Shown here: positions 10,736 through 22,475 of the stretch, in pieces
Numbering within the stretch: the first letter of the stretch is position 1
How the letters are laid out: each line of letters begins with the position of its first letter
NCBI GenBank assembly: GCA_024509875.1
Contig: JAMPIV010019863.1
Coordinates: 372,001-436,000 of the forward strand
DNA length: 64,000 nucleotides
Source: Oreohelix idahoensis
Taxonomy: Eukaryota > Mollusca > Gastropoda > Stylommatophora > Oreohelicidae
Direction: 5' to 3'
Position numbers and translations under genes: made by a program
Notes under the pieces: generated by a model
Databases searched by the model: none
Seen by the model: only the letters and a program-made list of their open reading frames with translations
Told to the model about the DNA's origin: nothing

Positions 10736-11065
10736 TCAATGCACTCAGGGCATACCCATAGGTGCTCAGTCTCCCTCAGCAAATGTTGAAGAGTATGAAT
10801 GCTAATTGTACCTGTAGCACGCTGGTTGTACATACGATGGATGTATCCTCTCTCACGTCCATCTCTACTAGTCCCATGTTTGATGCCAAACTCAGCCTTG
10901 TTGATTCATCCATCGCAGTGTCATTTTCCAGCTGGTGATCATTAATTGCCCTCAGTATCTCTCCCTTATCCATGTCCAGTGTCCCACTATGGGTGCTCTC
11001 GAGGCTAGTCTGTCAACTCTCTCATAGCCATGTACCTGTGCATGACCAGGACAGTAGATCCACAC
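10736..11065 (-). pseudogene. RNase H-like retroelement relic (family F), copy 1
   Basis: Minus-strand translation gives HAQVHGYERVDRLASRAP, which resembles the last catalytic helix region of type-I RNase H (H-x-G-x-x-G-N-x-x-A-D-x-x-A). It is followed by MDKGEILRAINDH and, after a frame break, a segment ending in a TISIHTLQHLLRETEHLW-like string. A second copy in the opposite orientation sits at 31500-31855. The parent element is unknown to me; it could be a LINE with a C-terminal RNase H or another retroelement. Decayed by frameshifts. Confidence 0.45.
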
Positions 11066-11470
11066 CAGTTATTGAAGACTTGAGGATTTTATTGATGTTT
11101 TCCATTCATGCTGCAGATATGATAACCACTAGCACAGAAAAAGAAACCAATGGTGATGAAGATGGCATAAATAGGGAAGAACTGAAGGCAGCACTGGAGA
11201 CAATCAAGATGAGCAAAGCAGCAGGGCATGATGGTATAACACCAGAAATAGTTAAGTACATGGGTGCATCAGGTGACCTATTACTGCTCAGGGTCCTTCA
11301 GGCAGCCTGGTGCCACAAGACCATACCAGAGGATTGGGAAATTGCTATCATAACACAGATTATCAAGAAGGGTGACAGCCGGCAATGTAAAAATCATAGA
11401 GGCATATCCCTTCTTAGTGTCCCTGATAGCAATTACTTTAGGATACTGGAGCAGAGACTCAGATGCCTAG

Positions 11471-11750
11471 TAAAAAAAAAAAAAGGTAAAGAATCCCGTT
11501 ACACGCCCATTGAGGCATATTGGGAATATGGTGTTAGGCCCATATTTTCTTGACCATCGGCACACTAGGGGTGATGTGGTCAGCATCACACCGGCCGCCT
11601 TAACCTTCCCAGAAGTTGCTCTGATACCCAGTTGGGGCTGGGTCGACCCAGGAGCCATTTGTGGCCTAAAAAAATCCCACCTCATCTGGGGAACGAACCA
11701 TAGACCACTGAGCTAGGAAGCCAGTGCACTAACCATTATGCTACCGCGAG
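11471..11750 (-). repeat. tRNA-derived SINE
   Basis: Read on the minus strand from 11750, the sequence starts CTCGCGGTAGCATAATGGTT. TAGCATAATGG fits a Pol III A box, and GGTTCGTTCCC about 45 nt further fits a B box (GGTTCGANTCC). A body of ~200 bp unrelated to tRNA follows, and the far end is a T run on the minus strand (A13 at 11472-11484). It sits inside decayed LINE-A copy 2, between GCCTAG and GCTGAGCC, which are contiguous in the intact copy. The body recurs at 10195-10310. A-box/B-box spacing and the insertion context support a SINE; the parental tRNA is not identified. Confidence 0.65.
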
Positions 11751-12760
11751 GCTGAGCCATAAATCGATGAGGTCCAATGTGGCTATTGAGCTAACCAAAG
11801 TAATCAGGACCTTACCTTCACACTCAGGCAGCTGAGTGAAAAGGCCCTTCAGTAAAGAGATGCTTCTTTGTTTCTTGGATCTGGAGAAGGCATTTGACAA
11901 GGTCTCATGGAGCAAACTTTGGGACTGCTTGGCAAGGAAGAACATCCCAGCACCTCTAATCCATGCTTCTACAAGACTTGCAAATATGTAAGGAGAGTTC
12001 AGAATAACCACTGGTGTAACACAGGGCGATATTCTGTTGGCTTATTTTTTTCATGCTCCTCATGGACGATGTCATCAAAGCACGTAAGGAGAGGACACAA
12101 ATGTATTCTGTGGGGTACTAGAAATCTATATTTCAGAGCTGGCATTTGCCAATGATGTTGCTCTGATTGCTAAATCAGAGGCACATCTTCAATGCAACCT
12201 GCAAGTCTGGAAGGAAGAGCAATAGAAGAGAGGGATGGTCATCAGCAGCTTCAAAACAAAAAACCATGGCGATGTCACAAGAAGAAAAAAGGCTGGGAGA
12301 ACAGATCCTGGAATAGGTCAACCACTTTAATTACCTTGGAGCTGTCATTGACTGGAAGAGAGGTATCAAAGAAGAGTTAGCTACCCAAAGAATGGCAGCC
12401 GTGATACTTTTTTAGGCCATAAATTGAGGATTTTTCAACAAAAGAGATATTTGCAAGATGACAAAGATGGCTGTATACTGCTCCACCTATGTTCCAGTCT
12501 TGACATATGGATGCAAGTCATGGGCAATGATTACAACCCACACAAAAACCAGCTTTGAAAGTCAGAAATGAGGTATCTGAGAAAGATGGTTGAAGTACCA
12601 GTAGAGACATCCCAATCTTAAAATCCAGCCCCTGCAGACCCAAGTGGAACAGTCATAATTAGGGATGGTTTAGCCATGTCTGCAGAATGAAAGAAGAATG
12701 GTTTCCATGACAAATATGGGAAACCAAGAGCCAGGGATCCAGACCTCCAGCATTCACTGG

Positions 12761-13627
12761 GAGGACAACATTAGACAGTACATGCAGGACCGAGGACTGG
12801 ATTGGTACCAGGCCAGGAGGACAACATTAGACAATACATGCAGGACCGAGGACTGGATTGGTACCAGGCCAGGAGGACAACATTAGACAGTACATGCAGG
12901 ACCGAGGACTGGATTGGTACCAGGCCAGGAGGACAACATTAGACAGTACATGCAGGACCGAGGACTGGATTGGTACCAGGCCAGGAGGACAACATTAGAC
13001 AGTACATGCAGGACCAAGGACTGGATTGGTACCAGGCCAGGAGGACAACATTAGACAGTACATGCAGGACCGAGGACTGGATTGGTACCAGGCCAGGAGG
13101 ACAACATTAGACAGTACATGCAGGACTGAGGACTGGATTGGTACCAGGCCAGGAGGACAACATTAGACAGTACATGCAGGCCAGGAGGACAACATTAGAC
13201 AGTACATGCAGGACCGAGGACTGAATTGGTACCAGGCCAGGAGGACAACATTAGACAGTACATGCAGGACCGAGGACTGGATTGGTACCAGGCCAGGAGG
13301 ACAACATTAGACAGTACATGCAGGACCAAGGACTGGATTGGTACCAGGCCAGGAGGACAACATTAGACAGTACATGCAGGACTGGATTGGTACCAGGCCA
13401 GGAGGACAACATTAGACAGTACATGCAGGACCGAGGACTGGATTGGTACCAGGCCAGGAGGACAAATTAGACAGTACATGCAGGACCGAGGACTGGATTG
13501 GTACCAGGCCAGGAGGACAACATTAGACAGTACATGCAGGACCGAGGACTGGATTGGTACCAGGCCAGGAGGACAACATTAGACATTACATGCAGGACCG
13601 AGGACTGGATTGGTACCAGGCCAGGAG
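12761..13627 (+). repeat. 56-bp minisatellite born from LINE-A coding sequence
   Basis: About 15 copies of a unit running GAGGACAACATTAGACAGTA, then CATGCAGGACCGAGGACTGG, then ATTGGTACCAGGCCAG. One unit corresponds to LINE-A positions about 8706-8763, the segment encoding EDNIRQSLKDRGLEWNQAR. Most copies are nearly identical; a short copy lies near 13184 and another lacks two bases near 13463. Since 56 is not a multiple of three, the frame rotates with each unit, which shows it expanded as DNA and not as a protein repeat. Confidence 0.9.
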
Positions 13628-13873
13628 AAAGACAGCTGATAGGATTGTATGGTTTTTTTTTCTGTAGCAAACCTCTACACCCTCGGGTAGACGAGGAAAG
13701 ACTCAGTATGGAATGCCCTCTTGAGGCGATAACCCCTGACAAAAAGCAGCTGATGGCTATCACCTCAAGGGCGTATTTATATAGTCAGTTATGACTGAAG
13801 AGGTCTACTGACCATACTAACCTGACATCTTCACTAAATGACAACAACAATCAAATACTGTCAATATTTGCCA

Positions 13874-14030
13874 GTGGATAAATGTTATTAAATAACAGAT
13901 AAATGTTATTAAATAACAGATAAATGCTATTAAATAACAGATAAATGTTATTAAATAACAGATAAATGTTATTAAATAACAGATAAATGTTATTAAATAA
14001 CATATAAATGTTATTAAATAACAGATAAAT
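13874..14030. repeat. 21-bp minisatellite, about 7.5 copies
   Basis: The unit is ATAAATGTTATTAAATAACA plus G. It is internally palindromic around GTTATTAAATAAC, so each unit can form a small hairpin. Single-base variants only (GCTATT, CATAT). Confidence 0.9.
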
Positions 14031-14054
14031 GAAGCTGTTACTATCTTCTACCAA

Positions 14055-14290
14055 ACAAAAAATGAAAGTAAAGACAACTAATTCTATCTCACAGCAGCTG
14101 GTGTAGGTTGTTAGCTGTCGCACAACTCCTTGTCTATGGTGGAATCCATCAGCTTACTACCTCTCATGCCATGCTGTCAGTCCATCTAATATTTTCTCGC
14201 ACTGCCTTCCTCTATCCCGCCTTCCTTCAAACTTTTCCACTGTTATGATAAGTGTAGCATTCCACTTCACAAATAATATTGCTGCAGCAG
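14055..14290 (-). pseudogene. LINE 3' fragment, another RT C-terminus (family E)
   Basis: The minus strand reads EKFEGRRDRGRQCEKILDGL then TAWHER, and after stops a segment VVRQLTTYTSC. The E-G-R-R-x-R-G-R-Q-x-x-K-x-L-D-x-L pattern followed by a R-Q-L-T-T-type end is typical of the last ~60 residues of some LINE ORF2 proteins. Only this tail is left and it contains in-frame stops. Confidence 0.45.
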
Positions 14291-14394
14291 ACATTTGTGA
14301 CAAGATATGGCCAGGATCTGAGATGCACACAGATATATTCAAATGTTTAATCTGACTCATTTAGCCACTTTTTTTTTCCTTACTGCAAAGATAA

Positions 14395-14605
14395 GTCTGA
14401 ATCTCTCAATGATTCTCAAACCTGCATCTCTCATTAATTCACTCAAGTGTACATGTCTCAACACAATCCTGCAATCTCTCATTAATTCACTCATGGGTAC
14501 GTCTCAACACAATCCTGCAATCTCTCATTAATTCACTCATGGGTACATCACAAACCTGCAATCTCTCATTAATTCACTCATGTGTACATGTCTCAACACA
14601 AATCT
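14395..14605. repeat. ~46-bp minisatellite, about 4 copies
   Basis: The unit contains CTCTCATTAATTCACTCATG, then GGTACATCTCAACACAATCC, then TGCAAT. A related segment occurs at 17575-17650, so the sequence is dispersed in this region. Confidence 0.7.
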
Positions 14606-15455
14606 GTATCTCTGTGACAAAATAACCCCGACCATCACATTTACCTGTGCCATCCTGTGCTCTTCAATTTCTTTTTGTCCCACTTCTGACAGTATTTGGT
14701 ATTTTTTATTCATTGTTTACACTCTTTTCCAACACTTCTTGTCATGTTGGAGTGTCATCGACCATACCTTGCAGATTATGGTAATCAATGACTTTCGTTT
14801 TTACTCATTTTGACACTGGCATCTTAGAGAGAAATGAGGTTTACTAATGTGACACACATTTCCGACTAGACAGTGCATGGGAATGCCCGGTTCATAAGTA
14901 AACAACCTTGGGATGGCCACAGTCGATTATCTTATCACAAACTTCTGTTGGACAAGGTTGTTGATAGTTTTGGCTGGACCGTGTAAATTACATAATCATT
15001 TCTGGGCAGACTTGGGGTAAGCGATGGTTATGATAATTATCCATCCTGAAAGAGATTATGAAGTCGTGATTGTAAACATGATCGATAATGAATCGAAGAC
15101 GAGATGCCTTTTATGGAAGTGACTTACAAACATCACATATTTGGTGATGCAAAAATTTTCCATGAGAGGGTAGGGGGATATACCCCTACCAATATACGCA
15201 AATTGCATGCTATTTCTTTGGGTTCTGAGATGTTAAAATACAACATTTCTGATTGGAGCCTAGTCATATAGTAGCAACCTGGATGTGGGCTAAATGTCGC
15301 CTTATAATTTAGCACCTTGTGAGTTTACTGCACTGTGAAATTCAACTCATCAAGAAGACAGCCAGACAAGCCAGAATAAAGAATAGGATCAGAATTCCAC
15401 TTTAAAGGACCAGATAATGTGCTTGAGCCTTCTGAATTTACTCAACGATAACTCT
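14606..15455. other. Unassigned region
   Basis: No recognisable coding region or repeat. The ORF at 15133-15315 (minus) has no motif. At 15165-15200 an imperfect palindrome around GGGGATATACCCC is visible. Confidence 0.3.
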
Positions 15456-15459
15456 ACCT

Positions 15460-16600
15460 TTATTAATATCATAACCCTCCACTCCCAAAGGAGCATAGGC
15501 CTTCAACAAACAATATGCCAAGTCCTCCTGTCACGTGCCATCATCAAGTTCTTTCCACGTTCTCATCATTTTCACCTCTGTTTCCAGCTCTCTTCTCCAT
15601 GTGCTTCTTGGTCTACCTCTGCTTCTCTTGCTCTGGGGGTTCCAGAACAAGGAATGCCTTGTAATGCTATCAACAGGTTTCCTCAGTGTGTGTCCTATCC
15701 ACCGCCATCATCTTCTTCTCATCTCTTGTTCCACTGGCACTTGTCTAGTTCTTGTCATCAGTTCCACGTTGGTAACCTTGTCATACCATTTTAATCCCTC
15801 TATTCTACACAAGCACCCATTTATGAAAGTCTGTAGCTTTTTGGTTGTTGTCTTTGTTGTTCTCCATGTCTCAGAGCCATACAATAGGACTGACTTCACA
15901 TTTGAATTGAAGATTCTTATTTTCGTGTTGGATCTGATTTCTCTTGATCTCCATATATTTCCCAATGCAATGAAAGCTCCTCTTGCCTTTTGTATTCTTA
16001 TTTTGATATCGCTGTCTGTCCCTCCAACTTTGTCTATATTACTGCCAAGATATGTGTACGATTCTACATCTTGTATAGGTGTTTCTTCAAGTTCAACCCT
16101 GTGATCATTACCTGCATTTATTCTCATTATTTTTGTCTTTTCCCTGTGTATTTTCAGACCCAATTGCTGTGACCTCTAATCGAGTGTTTTCAATTTGTCC
16201 TGCATATGATTACAGTTATGGGACAGAAGAGCCAAGTCATCAGCAAAATCCAGATCATCCAACTGCTTAGTCAGAGTCCACTGGATTCCATTTCTGTTGT
16301 GTGTTGTCGATGATCTCATAACCCAGTCTATTGCTAGTAAGAAAAGAAATAGAGACAAGAGGCATCCCTGTCACACTCCTGTTCTTATCCCAAACGGTTC
16401 TGTAAGCTGTCCTTCGTGAAGAACTCTGCATGTCATGTCTTCATATGTTTTCTTTATTAAATTAATGATCTTCAGGGGAACTCCATAATGCCTCATCTAT
16501 TTCTAAAGTGATTCTCTGTCTACACTGTCAAATGCCTTTATTAATACAATCGATGGGAATGATTGTACTCCACGTCTTACCGCAGTTTCCTTCATCTTCC
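15460..16600 (-). pseudogene. LINE-B, longest copy: RT catalytic core to C-terminus, decayed
   Basis: Reading the minus strand from about 16600: a LIKAFDSVDRE-type motif A near 16530-16560; then LDFADDLALLSH (RT motif C, FADD) within 16176-16358; then a frame break; then a 151-aa open stretch (15708-16163) with GLKIHREKTKIMRINAG, YTYLGSNIDKVGGTDSD, VLLYGSETW and TRTRQVPVEQEMRRRRW. Another break leads to a WRRELETE-like tail. The order A-C-YLGS-YGSETW-RRRW is that of a LINE RT and thumb. The 5' part, including the endonuclease, is absent. The 3' end at about 15460 reads into a short AT-rich tail. Confidence 0.8.
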
Positions 16601-17570
16601 TGGACTTTATTAATACAGAAAGCCTGGAATCCTAAGATCCTGAACACTAAGTCACAGTGGGAGTCTATTGTAAAGTGACACTCCAGACCATGTGTAGGAG
16701 GTATCTTAATCGAGTTGCCTTAACCTTTCCTCTGAGCCAGGAGTCTGTATCTTGCCCAAGTATTTTGGTAGGTGGTACCCATTGGTGGTACTAGTGTGTG
16801 GAACAAGTGTGTGATATAAGTGGCCTTCAGTCAAAGCTAGACACTAACAGCAGACGGGTTTTAACAGATGCTGGACCATCTTTACAATTACCCCACAATA
16901 CTATGAGGGACATGTTGTGACCACCAGACTTGACCAATGACAACAGTGATCATCTACAACCTGCAAAAAAACCAACACTGGCTGGAGCAGAAACCAAACA
17001 ACATCTTTCTGGCAGCTAAGTATCCACTTAAAGCTACCAAGTGAACTCTTTTCTTTAAGAAATTTGTAAAACACCCTATCCAGATCATCTTCTTTGATGA
17101 ATCTTTAAAGGCTAACATTTTTTTCCTCAAAACCTTTATCCATTTTTATATTCTTAACTATAATTGATTATTAAATTTGTTATCTGTAAATATACAAATT
17201 TACAGTTGATTTAGTCATTTTGTTTGAACTGCACCCGTGTGTCTTTGTCACTTTAAATACCTATAACACAGCAATCGAAGTAATATTTTACTGATTTAAA
17301 TCACTTTAGGGATCATAAAAATGAGCAAACATTTGACTCCTGACAGAAGGTCAGGGAAAACAGAAAGTTTACATGGCCTGGAACCTATCAGCCATAGTCC
17401 TTGATGTTTTATGAGGCTTCCTTCGAATGAAGCACCATTCTTCAATTCAGATCTTTGCCAAGAGTAATCTTGAGTGAAAGGTAGACACCTTTGAAGACCC
17501 TCAGTAGATACTCTGCATTTTGGCCACTGTTGGACAATCGCTGCAGAGCAAGGGCAGTAAGTACCATGAC
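16601..17570. other. Unassigned region
   Basis: No domain-like ORF and no tandem repeat. The longest ORF, at 17296-17610 on the minus strand, has no recognisable motif. Confidence 0.3.
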
Positions 17571-18240
17571 AATCTCTAACTAATTCACTCATGTGTACAT
17601 GTCTACACACAAGTCTGTATCTCTCATTATATCACTCACAAATCTCACATAATTCAGGTTTACATGTGTCATTCACAGGATATGCTTACCTCTCCTTCTA
17701 TAATTCCATTTTCTCATTGACCAAACACACAAGTCTGTCAGTTTGTATTCTTCACTCTTTCAGCTTTTTCTCTTCTCAAACTCTACAACTGTTAGCTAAC
17801 TCTCTTCACATGATCTTCACATTCTCTTTGCCTCTTTAACTCATCTTTCTCACATCATTGGACGAAGAACTGATAAGGGCACTACTATGTAGTGTAAACA
17901 CCCACCACCATCTGAATCAACATCATCAAGTGTCAGGAAAATCACTGATGTTATAAACATTAATATTCATAATCAGATTATAAAAAAAAAAATATGTTGA
18001 TATAAATTTTACTAACTGCCTTGATTAACCATAAGGCCACCTTTAATACTTTAATACTATCAACTACAAGACCACCAACAATTAAGTACATTAAATTACT
18101 GATCTTGTCAATGCAATTTACATTTTCAAAATTATAAACAAAATGAGACAGCTAATGAAGTGACTCTCTCTTTATGAGGTTTTGTTTTAAAGAATGTCAA
18201 ATGAAGTAATAATTCTGGGTGTAATCTGACAGAGAAAGAA
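17571..18240. other. Unassigned region with one dispersed minisatellite unit
   Basis: 17575-17650 resembles the 46-bp repeat at 14395-14605 (CTAATTCACTCATGTGTACA). The rest shows no feature I can name. Confidence 0.35.
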
Positions 18241-18440
18241 CAAGACTACTGCTCCCTCATGCTACTACTATGAGGTTGTTCATGAGGCTGTCAATGTCAT
18301 CTTGACACAAAAACATGCTACAGAAAGCACTTCTACAAGAGCATATGAATACTTGGTGCAGGTTAACCCTGTCAATGGTGGCTCCACGCTCCATATAAGG
18401 AGCCACAAGAAAAAACAATGATGATGATTGTCAACAAATT
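18240..18440 (+). repeat. Possible short retroelement 3' end with an ATG-type tail
   Basis: The segment ends GGCTCCACGCTCCATATAAG, then GAGCCACAAGAAAAAACAAT, then GATGATGATT. The GGCTCC...GGAGCC pair can form a hairpin just before an A-rich and (GAT)n tail, as in many LINE/SINE 3' ends. No other copy is seen in this window, so the call is tentative. Confidence 0.25.
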
Positions 18441-19590
18441 GATTACAAACCTGACATCTGACATCCTATTATCATATTGGACTCCTAGCCAGCCAGACTG
18501 TCAACCTCAGGCAAACCTGACATCTTAGCATTATCCTGGACTTCTTGCACAATCAGACTGTCTACCTCAATCAAACATGGCAGATGTTTCATCTTAATAG
18601 AAGAATTTAAAAAAAAAGCTGAACTTTTGCAATCTATGTACATTTGACATGAATGTCATACACAGATATGGACTTCATACATATCCATTAATTATATGAC
18701 AGGGTGTCAGATCTTACATCTACAACAGCTTTTTTGTAACATCAGATCCTCAAGATATCACACATCCGTAACAAACCCAAACACACAAACTAAGACTTCA
18801 GATTGGCGCAATGATCACATCTGCTACAAAGCTGTGTCCCAAACAAGTACATTTCATAGAACAAGACTAGCAGTTAGGAAGTTTGTTATCTTCAACAAAC
18901 AAAATATGATGGAATAATAATTAGCACATTCCATAGAAATATTGTGCTTTTTCCTAGAATACAGGTTTGTTACAATTGATGATTTTGAAGACATCACAAG
19001 GATACACTTTTGATGACATACATATCTCTCGCCAAGCTTTTTTTCAATTAAGGTCACCCTTATGTGGCTTTTTTTTTCCAGAGTGACAAGCTGTAGTTAT
19101 AATTAAATTTATGATGACAAAATAAAAATCCTCCATTTAAAGAAATGCTTTAACAATAAAGATACTGATTGGACCACAATTGTTTTGAGGGTCTCTGCTG
19201 GTTGTTCATAATTTTGTGTATCAAACTTAACACCAGTTCCAAAATATATTTTCTTTTATAAAAATTAGGGCAACATTAAAAAATAAACTCTTGATGTTAC
19301 TGAAACAAGCTGTAAGAATTTCAAATACCTGGTGTGTTGACAGTATTGACAGTACTGACTGTGTCACCAATATTGACAGTTACAAATTTGCAGCACACTG
19401 GTTGTGTCAAGCGATTATGGAAGTCACCAGGTTGGATGAAGTGGTATCAGAAACAAGTAAGACTATAATTGCATGAATGTCATATTTAAAATACATAAAT
19501 ACAATATGTGTACCCATTAATTCTAAATGGTCTTTGAGGAGATAAAGCCAGATAGGTCTAGTACTAGGAACTGTAGGATCATAGACCAAC
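18441..19590. other. Unassigned region
   Basis: AT-rich. The segment at 18470-18580 contains a two-fold near-repeat with CAAACCTGACATCT and CAGACTGTCAACCTCA-like text. No coding region is recognised. Confidence 0.3.
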
Positions 19591-19599
19591 ATAGCAATT

Positions 19600-20462
19600 G
19601 TGTGGATCTTGAGATCAACACAGAGATTGTGTGACCCCTGAGACCAACACATAAATTGTGTGGGTCAACACAAAGATTGTGTGCACCTTGAGACCAACCC
19701 AGAGATTGTGTGGACCTTGAGACAAAACACAGAGATTGTGTGGGTCAACACAGAGATTGTGTGAACCTTGAGACCAACACAGAGATTGTGTGGACCTTGA
19801 GATCAACACACAGATTGTTTGGACCTTGAGACAACACAGAGATTGTGTGGGTCAACACAGAGATTGTGTGTACCTTGAGACAAACACAGATATTGTATGG
19901 AAATTAAGATGACATAGAAATTATGTTGATCATCACAGAGATTGTGTGAACCTTGAGACCTGCACAGAGATTGTGTGGACCTTGAGATCAACACAGAGAT
20001 TGTGTGGACCTTAAGATCAACACATACATTGTGTGGACCTTGAGATCAACACAGATTGTGAGGACCTTGAGATCAACACAGAGATTGTGTGGACCTTGAG
20101 ACTAACACAGAGATTGTGTGGACCTTGAGACCAACACAGAGATTGTGTGGACCTTCAGACAACACAGAGGTTTTGTGGGTCAACACAGCAATTGTGGACC
20201 TTGAGATCAACACAGACATTGTGTGGACCTTGAGACCAACACAGAGATTGTGTGGACCTTCAGACAACACAGAGGTTTTGTGGGTCAACACAGCAATTGT
20301 GGACCTTGAGATCAACACAGACATTGTGTGGACCTTGAGATCAACACAGATTGTGTGGACCTTGAGATCAACACAGAGATTGTGTGGACTTTGAGACCAA
20401 CACAGAGATTGTGTGGACTTTGAGATCAACACAGAGATTGTGTGGACCTTGAGACCAACACT
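19600..20462. repeat. 29-bp minisatellite array, ~28 copies
   Basis: The unit is CAACACAGAGATTGTGTGGA followed by CCTTGAGAC. Many copies carry indels (GGGTCAACACAG insertions, GAGGTTTTGTGGG variants). A two- to three-unit block at about 20145-20225 is repeated at 20255-20335, so local block duplication has occurred. Confidence 0.9.
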
Positions 20463-21008
20463 GAACCAGTATATTACAAAGATCCTGAAACCAAATCCGG
20501 TTACTGCATCTCATAACAATCAGACCTGGTATAGTGAAGTATCTAGCACTTGACTTCCTTATGGTGTGACTGTAAAACTGGTAAGTAAATCAATTTCTAA
20601 GAAATAAAATAGTAAAGAATCAGTGTTACAAATGAACAGTTGACAGGAAACACAGGACATGTTATAGCATTGGACACTTTTAGAAGGACTTGTTTCACCT
20701 GTTTTCTTATTTCATTTTTTACTTTTATTTTTTGTTGATTGTTGGAATGTCTTGTATTGATATTCATTTATTATTGTTCTTTCACCTGTGTTGTTTACTT
20801 GTTCATATGTTTGTATCACTCTTCTTATCTGAGTTTCTCATCCTGTTATATGTTTGCAGTGTTTATAGTGTTTATCATTGACCTGTCTATATTTCTTGTA
20901 CTTGTTGCCTATTTGTAACTGTGGCTAGTGAAAGGTTTACATTATATGTCTCATGTTTTCTGTCAACCGTTAATTTGTAAAACTGATTCCTTACCATTTT
21001 ATTTGTTA
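20463..21008. other. Unassigned AT-rich region
   Basis: 20690-20881 is T-rich with a hydrophobic 63-codon ORF that reflects base composition. No gene is recognised. Confidence 0.3.
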
Positions 21009-21088
21009 ACACACACACACACACACACATGCACATACACACACAGACATACACACATGCATGCACACACACACCCACACTCACACAG
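21009..21088. repeat. (CA)n microsatellite, imperfect
   Basis: Alternating ACAC with interruptions (ATGCACAT, CCCACACTC). A (TG)n run of about 34 bp lies at 21571-21606. Confidence 0.95.
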
Positions 21089-21109
21089 GGAAGTATCTGA
21101 TATGAGACT

Positions 21110-21420
21110 ACCTTCTACTCTGTGCAAGCACCCTTTAAGAGGGTTAGTAACTTCTTGGTTGTCCTTAATGCTGATCTCCATGTTTCACATCCATACAATA
21201 GGACTGTCTTGACATTAGAGTTAAAGATTCTGATTTTTAACTTGCGCTGCCATATATTTCCAACATGCAATGAAAGCTATTTTTGTCATTTGTATTGTTA
21301 TCATTACTGTCTACTCCTCCAACTTGACCTACCTAGACTGCCTGGCTGTCTCTATGAGGGCACATCTTGTAGCAATATTTCCCCAAGTACAATTACCTGC
21401 CTCATTTATTGTCATAGCAG
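21110..21420 (-). pseudogene. LINE-B fragment, degenerate
   Basis: The plus-strand text CATCCATACAATAGGACTGT, then CTTGACATTAGAGTTAAAGA, then TTCTGATTTTTAA parallels the LINE-B copies at 10545-10620 and 15870-15930 on the minus strand. Substitutions and deletions are more frequent than in those copies and no long frame is left. Confidence 0.6.
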
Positions 21421-21679
21421 AGTAAATAACGTCAGACAAAAATGACATGTTGCTCCTGTCTGCTAAGTTCCTAAGACTCTCCTCAATGCAGAAATGTAAC
21501 AGCTGTTATTTACAATACGTACAGTGTGAGTGGCTAAGTGAGAATAAGAACGTGTGTGTGTCAGTGACAGCAAGTGTGTGTGTGTGTGTGTGTATGCGTT
21601 TGTGTGTATAAATTCACCAAAGAACAAGAAAGAAAAAAAAGATCACCACATGTAACGTGATGTCTGGAAATTAAAATTG
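21421..21679. other. Unassigned spacer with a (TG)n microsatellite
   Basis: Holds the TG run at 21571-21606 and no other feature. Confidence 0.4.
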
Positions 21680-22105
21680 CTAATAACAAAGAGAAAATGA
21701 ATTATGGATATGAAATCTTCAACCCAAATGTTATTATGCCAAAATTGTATGGCTCTCAAACATGGAGAACAACAAATACCACAACCAAACAGTTACAGAC
21801 TGTCATAAATGGGTGCTTGCAAAGATTAGAATGATTGAAATGGCATGACAAGAAAACAAATGTAGAGTTCATGACAAGAACCAGACCAATACTAGTGAAA
21901 CAAGTAGTAGGAAGAAAACATTGGCAGTGGATAGGATACACAATGAGCAATCCTGCTGACAGCATTAAAAGGCAGGTTTTATTCTGGAATCCACATGGTA
22001 AGTGAAGAAGAGGGACACCAAAAAACACAAGGAGAAGTAAACTGAAGACACTGAGCAGGATGGCTGATGTTTGGTGAAGGGTTATGTCCCTTGGGGGTCT
22101 AAAGG
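21680..22105 (+). pseudogene. LINE-B 3' end with (ATG)n tail
   Basis: The plus strand follows the LINE-B thumb and C-terminus in order: a YGSQTWRTTNTTTKQLQT-like stretch, FINGCLQRLE, TRTRPILVKQV, WQWIGYTMS and NPADSIKRQVLFWNP. Stops break the frame. The 3' end reads GGGTAATGATGATGATG, so this family ends in a trinucleotide tail. The tail runs directly into the 22.1-22.5 kb minisatellite. Confidence 0.75.
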
Positions 22106-22475
22106 GTAATGATGATGATGACGACAACAAGTGAGATGATGATGATGTAATCAGGGATGTTATGGCAGCAACATGATGATGATGACGACAACACGTGAGA
22201 TGATGATGATGAAATCAGGGATGTTATGGCAGCAACATGATGATGATGATGACAACACGTGAGATGATGATGATGATGATGAAATCAGGGATGTTATGGC
22301 AGCAACATGATGATGATGACGACAACACGTGAGATGATGATGATGAAATCAGGGATGTTATGGCAGCAACACGATGATGATGACGACAACACGTGAGATG
22401 ATGATGATGAAATCAGGGATGTTATGGCAGCAACATGATGATGATGATGACAACACGTGAGATGATGATGATAAC
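22106..22475 (+). repeat. ~60-bp minisatellite derived from a LINE-B tail
   Basis: About six units of GATGATGATGAAATCAGGGA, then TGTTATGGCAGCAACATGAT, then GATGATGACGACAACACGTGA. The first unit is contiguous with the ATG tail of the LINE-B copy that ends at about 22105. The same core, AAATCAGGGATGTTATGGCA, makes up the array at 26125-26575. Confidence 0.85.

Larger units (their letters stand above)
11114..13702 (+). pseudogene. LINE-A copy 2, decayed, split by a SINE and a minisatellite
   Basis: Beginning at GATATGATAACCACTAGCAC the sequence aligns with LINE-A from about 7255 of the full copy. Recognisable pieces are the SKAAGHDGITPEIVKYMGAS region, AIITQIIKKGDSRQC, KNHRGISLLS, a degenerate FDKV-type motif, a broken F-A-N-D version of the FADD box near 12146-12160, and the C-terminal EDNIRQ motif. 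Stops and frameshifts are frequent. A SINE interrupts it at 11471-11750, and near its 3' end one 56-bp piece has been amplified about 15-fold (12761-13627). The end at about 13690-13702 matches the last codons of LINE-A but the TAAG tail is gone. Confidence 0.8.
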
